A program made the translations under genes and the position numbers. From Idiomarina baltica OS145 (lineage in GTDB: Bacteria > Pseudomonadota > Gammaproteobacteria > Enterobacterales > Alteromonadaceae): a stretch of DNA of 64,000 bases. The stretch's first letter is position 1, and every line of letters begins with the position of its first letter. Below are positions 38,263 to 46,712 of the stretch, in pieces. Location: positions 374,291 through 438,290 of the forward strand of contig NZ_CH672404.1 in assembly GCF_000152885.1 (NCBI RefSeq), in the 5' to 3' direction. A model generated the notes under the pieces. That model saw only the letters and a list, made by a program, of their open reading frames with translations. It searched no databases and had not been told where the DNA came from.

Positions 38263-38976
38263 TTACGGACAATAGCGGACAATTTTTTCTACGGTCACTC
38301 CGTTGTCCACAACTCGCCACTTTATATCTAAATCATATAGGCGACTTGCGTAGGTTTTATTGTCAGTTTTGTTCTTTTTGTAGGCGGGACGCACATCAAA
38401 GCTAAGCAATTCAACAATTAACGACTCAAGCTGCGGATAAATCTCTTTTTGCTGCTTTATGAAATGTGCCGCATCGCGAGCAAAAAAGACCGCTAAGCTG
38501 GCGCTAGGTGCTTCGGGTGCGAGTGAACTGCTGGCGTCGTCTATTTTGTCACAATACGGAATATAAGGCTTGATATCAATTAAGGGAGTGCCGTCAACTA
38601 AATCGGCACCGGCGACGACTAAATGAAAGTACGGTTCATTATTAACCGCTAATAATTTAACCGCCGACAAACCGATGTTGTTGGGTCTAAACGGTGAGCG
38701 GGTGGCAAATACGCCGACTTTTTGGTTTCCTCCAAGTCGCGGTGGTCTCACTTGTGCCTGCCACTGTGAGTCTTTGTTGTGATGAAACTGAAACACTAAC
38801 CAAAGATGACTGTGTTGCTCGATTCCGCTGAACGCTGCGGGATAATCGTAATCACCGCAAGGCTTGATGATGCCCTGAACGTGGGTAGCGAGTCCTGGTT
38901 GGCGCGGTACAGAAAACTTTTCAGGAAAAGGTGTGTGTATATGAGCGATGGTTTGGGGCATTAGGTTGTTTGTCAT
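38263..38976 (-). CDS. trmO: tRNA (t6A37)-N6-methyltransferase TrmO
   Basis: TrmO (YaeB/TsaA) methylates N6-threonylcarbamoyladenosine at position 37 of threonine tRNA, using SAM. The 237-residue protein has the N-terminal beta-barrel domain with AHIHTPFPEKFSVPRQPG, LVFQFHHN and VGVFATRSPFRPNNIGLSAV, all family-typical, and the C-terminal domain with LLSFDVRPAYK. A second ATG five codons in is possible as start. Lies 75 bp upstream of proS on the same strand. Confidence 0.94.
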   Translation of the reverse strand: MTNNLMPQTIAHIHTPFPEKFSVPRQPGLATHVQGIIKPCGDYDYPAAFSGIEQHSHLWLVFQFHHNKDSQWQAQVRPPRLGGNQKVGVFATRSPFRPNNIGLSAVKLLAVNNEPYFHLVVAGADLVDGTPLIDIKPYIPYCDKIDDASSSLAPEAPSASLAVFFARDAAHFIKQQKEIYPQLESLIVELLSFDVRPAYKKNKTDNKTYASRLYDLDIKWRVVDNGVTVEKIVRYCP

Positions 38977-39050
38977 TTATCTTAACTGTTAGCGGATTTA
39001 ACTAAATTTTGGTGGTTGGAAAAAATAGAAGCATTGCACTAAAGCTATAA

Positions 39051-39066
39051 AAACTTATCTAAGTTT
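39051..39066. promoter_or_regulatory. Inverted repeat upstream of the sigma-54 promoter
   Basis: AAACTTA-TC-TAAGTTT, 7-bp perfect arms with a 2-base spacer, ending about 27 bp before the -24 element that follows. A candidate activator site, although it is closer to the promoter than most enhancer-binding-protein sites. No protein can be named. Confidence 0.45.
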
Positions 39067-39090
39067 CTGTATTTAAAAGAAAAAATAACT

Positions 39091-39110
39091 TTGGCACACG
39101 CTTTGCTAAA
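39091..39110 (+). promoter_or_regulatory. Sigma-54 (RpoN) promoter
   Basis: TTGGCAC-ACGC-TTTGCTAAA: the -24 GG (39093-39094) and the -12 GC (39105-39106) are separated by the exact 10 bases required, and the flanking bases match the consensus TTGGCAC-N5-TTGCW. It points at the beta-repeat protein gene starting 87 bp downstream (39197). Initiation should occur near 39117, giving an 80-base leader. Confidence 0.82.
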
Positions 39111-39196
39111 TCTTTACTACAACATAACTGTTTAGTTTGACCTGTTCACGATGTTTGGAACGTCAGCTACAAAAATAACATAGAAAGGAAAGCAAC

Positions 39197-39856
39197 ATGA
39201 TGAAAAATAAAGTATGGCCCATAGCAATTTTTTTAGTCGGTGGTTTGACCGTGACTTCAGCAGCTTGTGCGCAAGACGTTGTAAAGCGTTCACATACATT
39301 CAACGTGTCTTCAGATACAGAGCTGAGTGTTGAAGCAGCCGTCGGAACAGTTGAATTCGTGAAAGGCGATATAAACTCACAGGTTGTCGAAGTTGAGCTC
39401 GTTATAGAGGCCAATGATGATAGTTTTTTCTATGGTGGTGGTGATATTAACAGCGTGCACTTAGAGGCCGATCAACACGGTAATGAATTAGAATTAAGTA
39501 TTGAACCGGATGACGAAGAGGTTGAAGTTACTTGGCGTATTACCTTACCCAAAATGAAAGGCGTTGATGCAGAGCTTGGTGTGGGTGAGATGTCTGGTGA
39601 ACTGTATACCACTAATGCCTCTTTTGAAGTGGGCGTGGGTGAGATTGACTTAGTATTGCACGGTAGTGACGTAGAGCGAGTAAAAGCCGAAGCCGGCATT
39701 GGTGACACCCGTATCCGCGGTTCGGTGCGTGGAAACTCGAATCGAGAGCGCGTATTAATGACCTCAGAGAGTGAGTTGACGAGTTCGGGTGAATATCGCA
39801 TTAAAGCGGAAGTCGGAGTAGGCGATATTACCTTAGATTTTGTGGAATTGAATTAA
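39197..39856 (+). CDS. Secreted DUF4097-like beta-repeat protein
   Basis: A 219-residue protein with a signal peptide (KNKVWPIAIFLVGGLTV, cleavage probably after CAQ or ACA near 25) and no Cys in the mature part. It resembles the DUF4097 putative-adhesin fold: five spaced copies of E-x-(G/A)-(V/I)-G-(D/E/T) occur near residues 46, 126, 144, 165 and 205, as expected for turns of a beta-helix. The mature protein is acidic, with DDEEVEV near 105. Function unknown. It is transcribed against its neighbours trmO and the RcsF-like gene, from its own sigma-54 promoter, with AAGGAAAG before the ATG. Confidence 0.75.
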   Translation: MMKNKVWPIAIFLVGGLTVTSAACAQDVVKRSHTFNVSSDTELSVEAAVGTVEFVKGDINSQVVEVELVIEANDDSFFYGGGDINSVHLEADQHGNELELSIEPDDEEVEVTWRITLPKMKGVDAELGVGEMSGELYTTNASFEVGVGEIDLVLHGSDVERVKAEAGIGDTRIRGSVRGNSNRERVLMTSESELTSSGEYRIKAEVGVGDITLDFVELN

Positions 39857-39867
39857 TGTATTGGCGT

Positions 39868-39897
39868 GGCGACAGTTACTGCTTTGGTACTGTCGCC
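39868..39897. terminator. Stem-loop between the DUF4097-like gene and rcsF
   Basis: GGCGACAGT / ACTGTCGCC, perfect 9-bp arms with a 12-base loop, starting 12 bases after the stop of the beta-repeat gene and running into the 3' end of the convergent RcsF-like gene. No U-run. A probable transcript end for the plus-strand gene. Confidence 0.5.
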
Positions 39898-40262
39898 TTG
39901 CCAACGCAACTGACTTGAGTGTAACACCGAGCGCTTGAATCTGTCGGAATATTAAAGCACTGTACAGCGAATACATCTGTCGCATTGAAACGTGCTGCAT
40001 CGTTACGAAGTGCTTGTTGAGCATCTAGAGTTGAAGCGGGGGCGCCACGAAAGGTGGCTTGGCAACTATCTCCAGTAACAACACTCAAGATCTTATGGCG
40101 ATTCGGGTTGAGCTGCTGGTCATGCAGCTCAACTTCGTTGGGGACGACATTGAGGGCTCTTAGAGCAGATTCTTGTGAACCATATTGGTTACCAGTTGAA
40201 CATCCAGCCATCAATGCACTGCAAAACACACCTGCTAAGAGTATTCGAATCCCCAATGACAT
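39876..40262 (-). CDS. rcsF: RcsF-like lipoprotein
   Basis: A 128-residue predicted lipoprotein (ALMAGCST, Cys 21) whose C-terminal half matches RcsF, the outer-membrane sensor that activates the Rcs envelope-stress phosphorelay in enterobacteria. VTGDSCQA corresponds to the RcsF segment of the same sequence type. The four mature cysteines (67, 102, 113, 119) have nearly the spacing of the disulfide-forming cysteines of Escherichia coli RcsF (74, 109, 118, 124), and SCVGKATV matches its C-terminal CIGSAL region. Synteny agrees: proS-trmO-rcsF in Escherichia coli, here with one inserted gene. Whether a complete Rcs relay exists cannot be seen. Confidence 0.78.
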   Translation of the reverse strand: MSLGIRILLAGVFCSALMAGCSTGNQYGSQESALRALNVVPNEVELHDQQLNPNRHKILSVVTGDSCQATFRGAPASTLDAQQALRNDAARFNATDVFAVQCFNIPTDSSARCYTQVSCVGKATVPKQ

Positions 40263-40283
40263 TCTCCAATTAAATACTTTTCA

Positions 40284-40697
40284 CTACTTTATCAAAAACT
40301 CTTCAAGTGCACGACCGTTGTCCAACGCGTTTTGTAGTGCTTTAGGCATACGCCCCTGACCTGTCCAAGTTTTTAACTCGCCGTTTTCGTCTTTAAATTC
40401 ATACTTAGGGGGTTTAGGTGCGCGCTTACGTTTTGGCGATACAAGTTTATCACCACCAATTTCATCTTCTAAAATGTCAGAAATATCAATGCCGGCTTCT
40501 TGCATGTTGCGCTTAAGTTCGGCGACTTTCTGACGTTTTTCTTCAAGTGCTTTTTCTTGTTCGAGTGCGTCTTCTTCACGCTTGCTGATTACATTTGAGA
40601 GTTTCTTTTGAATGTCATATAGCTCGTTTAAATCTAATTCTTTAAGGGCTGCGTTCAAACGACGTTCGTGTGAAATTATATTAATAAACTCGCTCAT
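40284..40697 (-). CDS. hns: H-NS family nucleoid-associated protein
   Basis: An H-NS-type DNA-binding protein of 137 residues from the ATG at 40697 (an upstream in-frame ATG at 40745 is not needed; GGAGAT stands before 40697). The N-terminal half is a coiled-coil oligomerisation domain (about 8-75, rich in Glu, Lys and Leu), a linker with SPKRKRAPKPPKY follows, and the C-terminal DNA-binding domain has the diagnostic TWTGQGRMPKAL. H-NS silences AT-rich DNA; its own upstream region (40698-40822) is AT-rich. Confidence 0.93.
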   Translation of the reverse strand: MSEFINIISHERRLNAALKELDLNELYDIQKKLSNVISKREEDALEQEKALEEKRQKVAELKRNMQEAGIDISDILEDEIGGDKLVSPKRKRAPKPPKYEFKDENGELKTWTGQGRMPKALQNALDNGRALEEFLIK

Positions 40698-40822
40698 GGA
40701 TTCATCTCCGATAATTAAGTAATGGGTGCAGTGTTTATAAAACAATTCTCACTGGTAATTCTATAAGTAAATGCTAAATACGAGATATATTACAATTGGA
40801 TTAGCTGTTTATTTATAAACAT

Positions 40823-40852
40823 AAAAAAAAGCGAGCTAAGCTCGCTTTTTTT
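40823..40852. terminator. Bidirectional terminator after the leucine operon
   Basis: A GCGAGC-TAA-GCTCGC stem with a run of eight A before it and seven T after it. It lies nine bases past the stop of the ETF-QO gene on the minus strand and so closes the long leucine-degradation transcript before hns. Confidence 0.92.
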
Positions 40853-40860
40853 CAATTGAA

Positions 40861-42507
40861 TTACATATTGGGGTAAGTCGGGCCGCCACCCCCCTCAGGG
40901 ACTACCCAAGTAATATTTTGACTCGGATCTTTTATATCGCAGGTTTTACAATGGATGCAGTTTTGTGCATTAATCTTAAACACATCTTTACCATCTTCTT
41001 CTACGACTTCGTAAACCCCCGCTGGGCAATAACGTTGTGCAGGCTCAGCGTATTCAGGTAAGTTGACAGTTAGGGGAATATCCGCATCTTTTAACTTCAA
41101 GTGGCACGGCTGATCTTCAGCATGGTTAGTATTGGATAAGAAAACCGACGACAAACGATCAAACGTCAATTTATTATCTGGCTTAGGATAATCTATCGGC
41201 TGATAATGACTTGCCTTTTCCGTGCATTTATAGTCGGGTGTCCACTCTTTAAATTTAAATGGTAATTTGCCACCAAAATAGTTTTGGTCAAGCGTATTGT
41301 AAGCACCACCTAGTACCGTGCCTAATTTGTGAACTGCGCCACCGAAATTACGTGAGCGGTACAACTCATCAAATACCCATGACTTCTCAAATGCGCTTTT
41401 ATAGACTTCCAAGTCATCATGCTGCTTGCCCTCAGCGAGCGCGTTAAATACAGTTTCTGCCGCAAGCATGCCAGACTTCATCGCCGTGTGATTACCTTTT
41501 ATCTTAGAAAAGTTCAGCGTGCCGGCATTACAACCTAATAGAATTCCGCCTGGGAAAGTCATCTTAGGTAATGAATAATAACCACCTTTAGCGATCGCTC
41601 GTGCGCCGTATGTCACACGCTTACCATTTTCTAATACCGCTTTAATCGCAGGGTGGGTTTTGAATCGCTGAAACTCTTGGAATGGGTTGAGATAAGGATT
41701 CTTATAGTTCAAGTCGATAATTAAACCGACATACACCTGACCATCATCGGCATGATATAAATACCCCCCTCCTGAACCGTTGTCATTAAGAGGCCAGCCT
41801 GCGGTATGTACAACTTTACCCGGTTTGTGTTGTTCAGCCGGAATATCCCAGATTTCTTTAAAGCCGATACCGAAATGTTGTGGAGTCGCGTCTTTATCGA
41901 GTTGAAATTGTTGCAATAATTGTTTGCCTAAATGACCACGACAGCCCTCAGCAAAAAGCGTGTATTTTGCACGCAACTCCATGCCTGGCATGTAGCCATC
42001 TTTTTCTGAGCCATCTTTTGCAACGCCCATATCGCCAGTGATAACACCGCCAATACTACCGTCTTCGTTTTTAATTAACTCACTTGCGGCAAATCCCGGA
42101 AAAATTTCGATACCTAGGCTTTCAGCTTGCTCCGCTAACCAACGGCAAATGTTACCCATGCTAACGATGTAATTACCTTCGTTATGGAAGGTTTTCGGTA
42201 CTGCAATATGCGGTAATTTACGACTATTTTGCGCATCGTTTAATAGCAGTATTTCATCCTCTGTGACGGCTGTATTGAGCGGCGCACCGCGCTCCTTCCA
42301 ATCTGGGAAGAGTTCGTTCATTGCGCGCGGCTCAAATACGGCGCCTGACAATATGTGAGCACCAATATCAGCACCTTTTTCAACCACACAAATCATCAGT
42401 TCTTGCTCATTCTCTTGAGCAAGTTGCCCTAGTCGACATGCTGCCGCCAGCCCAGATGGACCGGCGCCCACGATGACAACGTCAAAGTCCATACTTTCGC
42501 GTTCCAC
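40861..42507 (-). CDS. Electron-transfer flavoprotein:ubiquinone oxidoreductase
   Basis: ETF-QO takes electrons from reduced ETF, which collects them from acyl-CoA dehydrogenases, and passes them to ubiquinone at the membrane. The FAD-binding FDVVIVGAGPSGLAAACRL is at the N terminus and the C-terminal 4Fe-4S cluster in CPAGVY plus CIHCKTCDIKDP. I choose the GTG at 42507: GGAGG stands five bases before it, and it gives the family N terminus ERESMDF (548 residues). The ATG at 42525 overlaps the preceding stop as ATGA and is possible too. Last gene of the liu run, so its product can serve isovaleryl-CoA dehydrogenase. Confidence 0.93.
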   Translation of the reverse strand: MERESMDFDVVIVGAGPSGLAAACRLGQLAQENEQELMICVVEKGADIGAHILSGAVFEPRAMNELFPDWKERGAPLNTAVTEDEILLLNDAQNSRKLPHIAVPKTFHNEGNYIVSMGNICRWLAEQAESLGIEIFPGFAASELIKNEDGSIGGVITGDMGVAKDGSEKDGYMPGMELRAKYTLFAEGCRGHLGKQLLQQFQLDKDATPQHFGIGFKEIWDIPAEQHKPGKVVHTAGWPLNDNGSGGGYLYHADDGQVYVGLIIDLNYKNPYLNPFQEFQRFKTHPAIKAVLENGKRVTYGARAIAKGGYYSLPKMTFPGGILLGCNAGTLNFSKIKGNHTAMKSGMLAAETVFNALAEGKQHDDLEVYKSAFEKSWVFDELYRSRNFGGAVHKLGTVLGGAYNTLDQNYFGGKLPFKFKEWTPDYKCTEKASHYQPIDYPKPDNKLTFDRLSSVFLSNTNHAEDQPCHLKLKDADIPLTVNLPEYAEPAQRYCPAGVYEVVEEDGKDVFKINAQNCIHCKTCDIKDPSQNITWVVPEGGGGPTYPNM

Positions 42508-42521
42508 GTTAACCTCCATAA

Positions 42522-44747
42522 TCATGAGCTGATATCAATCGGCATCAGGCCATGATAGTTTTGCAATAGCTGTGTAATTTCGTCTGCGGGGACTGGTCGG
42601 CTGAATAAGTAGCCTTGTCCTATGCCACAGTCTCTACTTAATAAAAACTCGACTTGCTCGCTGGTTTCAATACCCTCAGCGACTAATTGAATATTTAGGT
42701 TCTTCGCTAAATTTATAATGGTTTGAACGATAACTGCATCGTCTTCGTTGTCTGGCAGATCGCGTACGAATGAGCGATCAATCTTGAGCGAAGTCACTGG
42801 AAAGTTTTTCAGGTAAGACAACGACGAATAGCCGACGCCAAAATCATCGATAGCAAGCGACATACCATGTTCACGCACCGAGTGCATAAAGTTGGTGTGC
42901 GATTGTATATTTTCGATAAACACTTGTTCCGTGAGTTCTAACTCAATACATTTAGGTGATAGTCGTGCTTCGCTTACATTATCAACAATGGTGTCAACTA
43001 AGTCAGGCAGATGTAACTGCTTACCCGAGATATTGATTGCCATTGTGAGATCATTGAAGCCCATTTCGTGCCACCGTTTAAGTTGGTTACAGGCGGTCCG
43101 CATGACGTATTCGGATAGTGGTATAATTAAGCCTGTATCCTCGGCGATAGGAATAAATTGGTCAGGGCCAATCACTGTACCATCATCTTTTACCCAACGT
43201 ACGAGCGCCTCAAGGCCTGTAATTCGGTGGCCAAGTAACTCTACTTTCGGCTGATAATAAACTTCTAAAGCCTCTTGCTCTACTGCATGACGTAGCTGTT
43301 TGACCATTTCTAATTTTTTTGCCAAATCGCGATGCACTGCTTGGCTATATATGTGATAGGTGTTGCGGCCATTATCTTTTGCTTGATAAAGAGCCGTATC
43401 AGCATTTCGAATTAAATACTCGGGATTATTGTCCGCATCTTCAGCGAATGCGATGCCAATGGATGCACTAATGAATAGCTCGTATTCATCGACATAGAAA
43501 TGGGCGTCGAGTGCTTGCAATAATTGATCGGCAAGCGTCAAGATGTGCTCACGGGATGTCGAGTGAGGTACGGCTAATAGAAACTCGTCCCCGCCCGAAC
43601 GAGCCAACACAGCTTCGTTGGGCGCAAGCTTTTTGATGCGGCGAGCTACCCGCTTGATCAGTTCATCGCCAACGGTATGACCGAGCGCGTCATTGACTTC
43701 TTTAAAGCGATCCAAATCAATAAATAATATTGCAGTAAGGCCGTTCTTGGCGTCATCAGCGAGCCATTCGGAAAGAATTCGCATTAACGCATTGCGGTTT
43801 ATAAGACGCGTCAGTGCGTCGTGTTCAGCAAGATATGCGATTTCTTTTTCAACGCGCTCTCGCTCGTCGATTTCTGAATAAAGTTCGATGTTCGCATCTG
43901 CGAGTTGCTGGGCTTTGTATCGGCTTTGAGCAACAATATAGAACACCAAGGTCAGCATCGCCGTGATGAATAACCCGGTAAATAACAAGGTGAGGGCAAG
44001 CCCTTGTCGTTCCTCTGCAAGCCGTGCGGGCGTCATCCACACATGCAATTGCCATTGTGAGCCTAGCAGCTGAAGGGTACGGCTAACGGCCCATTGGTCT
44101 CGCAAGGTGACGTCACCGGCAAACTGATAGAGCGTCTGACCGTCGCGACTAATAGCTACTTGATAACCTTCAGAAATATTCTGCCGAATGACATTATTTA
44201 ATAAATCTTGCAGACTAATGATCAATCCTAAAAAGCCTTGGCGCGAGGCATTTTCGATGCGCGAGAACATAACAATGTCGCTACCGATTCGCCCTAAGTT
44301 ACCGGCACTACCTATCATCGCATGCTGATTACCCTCAGACTTAAGGAGTGTCGTTGTCAGTTCAGAACCTTTGAAAGGCGTGCCTAATAATTGAGCTTGA
44401 CGATCGGGCGGATAGTATTTTTGAATGACTAAATCGGGGGATAACCACACCATAGCGGTGATACTTTGATAATAGAGTGAGATAATATTCGCATCGTCGT
44501 TCCATCTATCATCGAGCTCTTGTTTACTCTGCTTTAACTCACGCGCGAACAACTCAGTGGCGTATAAGTGCGCCACCAAGTTTTGTCGAACCTCGCGCTG
44601 AATATTATAAGCTTCGTTTTCAAGTGCCTCGCGTGCATCTATATTCTCTAGATAGCGTACATAGGAGAACGCGATGATTGAGATTAAGACCCCTGTTACT
44701 ATGGTAATAACGGCTTGCTTGGCACCCGCAAAAAGCTTTAAACGCAT
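42522..44747 (-). CDS. Membrane GGDEF-EAL cyclic-di-GMP enzyme
   Basis: A 741-residue sensor: membrane helix at about 10-30, extracytoplasmic domain at about 31-245 (CHASE-like, assignment uncertain), second helix at about 248-272, then a coiled linker, GGDEF domain and EAL domain. The diguanylate cyclase motif is intact (SGGDEF at 384-389), with no RxxD inhibitory site in front of it. The phosphodiesterase side keeps EALVRW (513), NISGKQL, ELTE, DDFGVGYSS (634), LKIDRSFV and AEGIET. Both activities are therefore possible. It starts 13 bp after aacS and overlaps the ETF-QO leader, so it appears to be inside the leucine operon. Confidence 0.92.
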   Translation of the reverse strand: MRLKLFAGAKQAVITIVTGVLISIIAFSYVRYLENIDAREALENEAYNIQREVRQNLVAHLYATELFARELKQSKQELDDRWNDDANIISLYYQSITAMVWLSPDLVIQKYYPPDRQAQLLGTPFKGSELTTTLLKSEGNQHAMIGSAGNLGRIGSDIVMFSRIENASRQGFLGLIISLQDLLNNVIRQNISEGYQVAISRDGQTLYQFAGDVTLRDQWAVSRTLQLLGSQWQLHVWMTPARLAEERQGLALTLLFTGLFITAMLTLVFYIVAQSRYKAQQLADANIELYSEIDERERVEKEIAYLAEHDALTRLINRNALMRILSEWLADDAKNGLTAILFIDLDRFKEVNDALGHTVGDELIKRVARRIKKLAPNEAVLARSGGDEFLLAVPHSTSREHILTLADQLLQALDAHFYVDEYELFISASIGIAFAEDADNNPEYLIRNADTALYQAKDNGRNTYHIYSQAVHRDLAKKLEMVKQLRHAVEQEALEVYYQPKVELLGHRITGLEALVRWVKDDGTVIGPDQFIPIAEDTGLIIPLSEYVMRTACNQLKRWHEMGFNDLTMAINISGKQLHLPDLVDTIVDNVSEARLSPKCIELELTEQVFIENIQSHTNFMHSVREHGMSLAIDDFGVGYSSLSYLKNFPVTSLKIDRSFVRDLPDNEDDAVIVQTIINLAKNLNIQLVAEGIETSEQVEFLLSRDCGIGQGYLFSRPVPADEITQLLQNYHGLMPIDISS

Positions 44748-44760
44748 GAATTAGACTCTC

Positions 44761-46707
44761 TTAACGACTGAGCTCTGGACGATCCTTAAACTCGTTCAAG
44801 GCATCGGGGTTCGCCAACGCATCGGTATTTTGCACAGGTTGTCCGTGCACAACATTACGAACCGCAAGTTCAACGATCTTACCACTAATGGTTCTTGGAA
44901 TATCGTTCACTTGTAATATAACCGCAGGCACGTGTCTAGGGGTAGCGTTTGCACGAATCGTTTGCTTGATGGTTTTTACTAAGGCGTCGTCAAGTTGCAC
45001 GCCCTCACGGAGACGCACGAATAGTACCACGCGCTCATCGTCATCCCATTGTTGACCGATAGCAATACTCTCTAGGACGACGTCCACCTTCTCAACTTGG
45101 CGGTAAATCTCCGCTGTGCCAATACGCACACCACCTGGGTTAAGTACTGCATCCGACCGACCGTAAATAATAACACCGTCATGTTCGGTTAACTCGGCAA
45201 AATCGCCGTGTGCCCAGATGTTATCGAAGCGTGCGAAGTAGGCGTTAAAATAGCGTTGGCCATCGTCATCACCCCAGAACCCAACGGGCATATTGGGAAA
45301 TGAATTCTCGCACACCAACTCGCCTTTTTGTTGTTTAACAGCTTCGCCTTGATCATTGTACACATTGACCGCTAAACCGAGTCCTCGACATTGTAACTCA
45401 CCGCGATAGACCGGCAGGATAGGGCAGCCTAGGGCGAAGCACGAAACAATGTCGGTCCCACCTGAAATTGATGATAAGCAGAGGTCAGTTTTGATATCGC
45501 GGTAGACGTAGTCAAAACTTTCTGGAGGCAAGACTGAGCCTGTGGTCAATATGCTCCGCAATGCTTTAAGTTCATGAGATTGACGCGGTTTGACATCGGC
45601 TTTTTCTAGCGCAGATAAATATTTTGCACTGGTACCGAACACGCTGATGCGCTCTTCATCGGCAATATCCCAAAGCACTTCCGGTTTAGGAGCGAATGGT
45701 GAACCATCAAACAAGACTAACTTAGCACCTAACGCGAGCCCGCTGACCAACCAGTTCCACATCATCCAGCCACAGGTTGTAAAGTAGAACAGCGTATCTT
45801 CACGACCTAAGTCAGTATGCAAGCCGTGTTCTTTGCAATGTTGCAATAACGTGCCGCCTGCACCGTGAACAATACATTTAGGCACGCCTGTGGTGCCTGA
45901 AGAAAACATAATATAGACCGGATGGTTGAACGGCTTTCTCACAAAATCAATATGGCTAGCATCATTGTCTAGGAAGTCCTCGTAACGCACCATGCGAGCG
46001 TCATCGACCACCTCTGACTGACCGCTAAAGTTAACAAGTACCAAATGCTCAACGGTCGGCAAGTTGTCTGCGATTTCGCTTACTTTATCCTTTATATTGA
46101 GATTCTTTTGGTTATAAAAATAGCCATCGACTGTCATCAGGACTTTCGGTTCAATCTGACCAAAACGGTCGAGTACACCTTGCACACCAAAATCCGGTGA
46201 ACAGGATGACCAGATTGCACCTAAGCTGGTGGTGGCAAGCATCATTACGATGGTTTCAATGCAATTGGGCATCATTCCTGCGACACGATCGCCACTCGAT
46301 ACACCCTGCGTTTTTAGTGCATGTGCAGCACGAGCAACTTGCAAGTAGAGTGCTTCATAGCTGAGCTCTTGGCGCTCACCGTTCTCGCCGCGAAATACCA
46401 GTGCGCTGTGGTTATCTTTATGGCGCAGTAGGTTTTCCGCAAAGTTTAACTCAGCCTCTGGAAACCACTTGGCACCCGGAAGCTTGTCTTTATCTTGAAC
46501 AATGACGTCGCCTTTTTCGCCAATCACATCAAAGTAATCCCAAATCAGCGACCAAAATGCTTCGTTGTTATCAATCGACCACTGATAGAGTTCGTGATAA
46601 TTCGCAAGACCCGCGTCATTATGCACGTTTATCTGTTGCAGGAAATCGCTCATGCGCGCTTCAGCGATTTGATCCGCACTGGGTTGCCAAAGTCGTTCTG
46701 CTGCCAT
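44761..46707 (-). CDS. aacS: Acetoacetate--CoA ligase
   Basis: AacS activates acetoacetate to acetoacetyl-CoA with ATP. The 648-residue adenylate-forming enzyme starts at 46707 (AAAGGA upstream); the in-frame ATG at 46779 lies inside liuE. Core motifs are MFSSGTTGVPKCIVHGAGG, SISGGTDIVSCF and YGRSDAVLNPGGVRIGTAEI, plus the C-terminal catalytic lysine region ISGKIVEL. Five bases after liuE, it takes the acetoacetate released by HMG-CoA lyase; the thiolase at 53697 can then cleave the product, replacing a succinyl-CoA transferase. Confidence 0.94.
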   Translation of the reverse strand: MAAERLWQPSADQIAEARMSDFLQQINVHNDAGLANYHELYQWSIDNNEAFWSLIWDYFDVIGEKGDVIVQDKDKLPGAKWFPEAELNFAENLLRHKDNHSALVFRGENGERQELSYEALYLQVARAAHALKTQGVSSGDRVAGMMPNCIETIVMMLATTSLGAIWSSCSPDFGVQGVLDRFGQIEPKVLMTVDGYFYNQKNLNIKDKVSEIADNLPTVEHLVLVNFSGQSEVVDDARMVRYEDFLDNDASHIDFVRKPFNHPVYIMFSSGTTGVPKCIVHGAGGTLLQHCKEHGLHTDLGREDTLFYFTTCGWMMWNWLVSGLALGAKLVLFDGSPFAPKPEVLWDIADEERISVFGTSAKYLSALEKADVKPRQSHELKALRSILTTGSVLPPESFDYVYRDIKTDLCLSSISGGTDIVSCFALGCPILPVYRGELQCRGLGLAVNVYNDQGEAVKQQKGELVCENSFPNMPVGFWGDDDGQRYFNAYFARFDNIWAHGDFAELTEHDGVIIYGRSDAVLNPGGVRIGTAEIYRQVEKVDVVLESIAIGQQWDDDERVVLFVRLREGVQLDDALVKTIKQTIRANATPRHVPAVILQVNDIPRTISGKIVELAVRNVVHGQPVQNTDALANPDALNEFKDRPELSR

Positions 46708-46712
46708 GTTAA

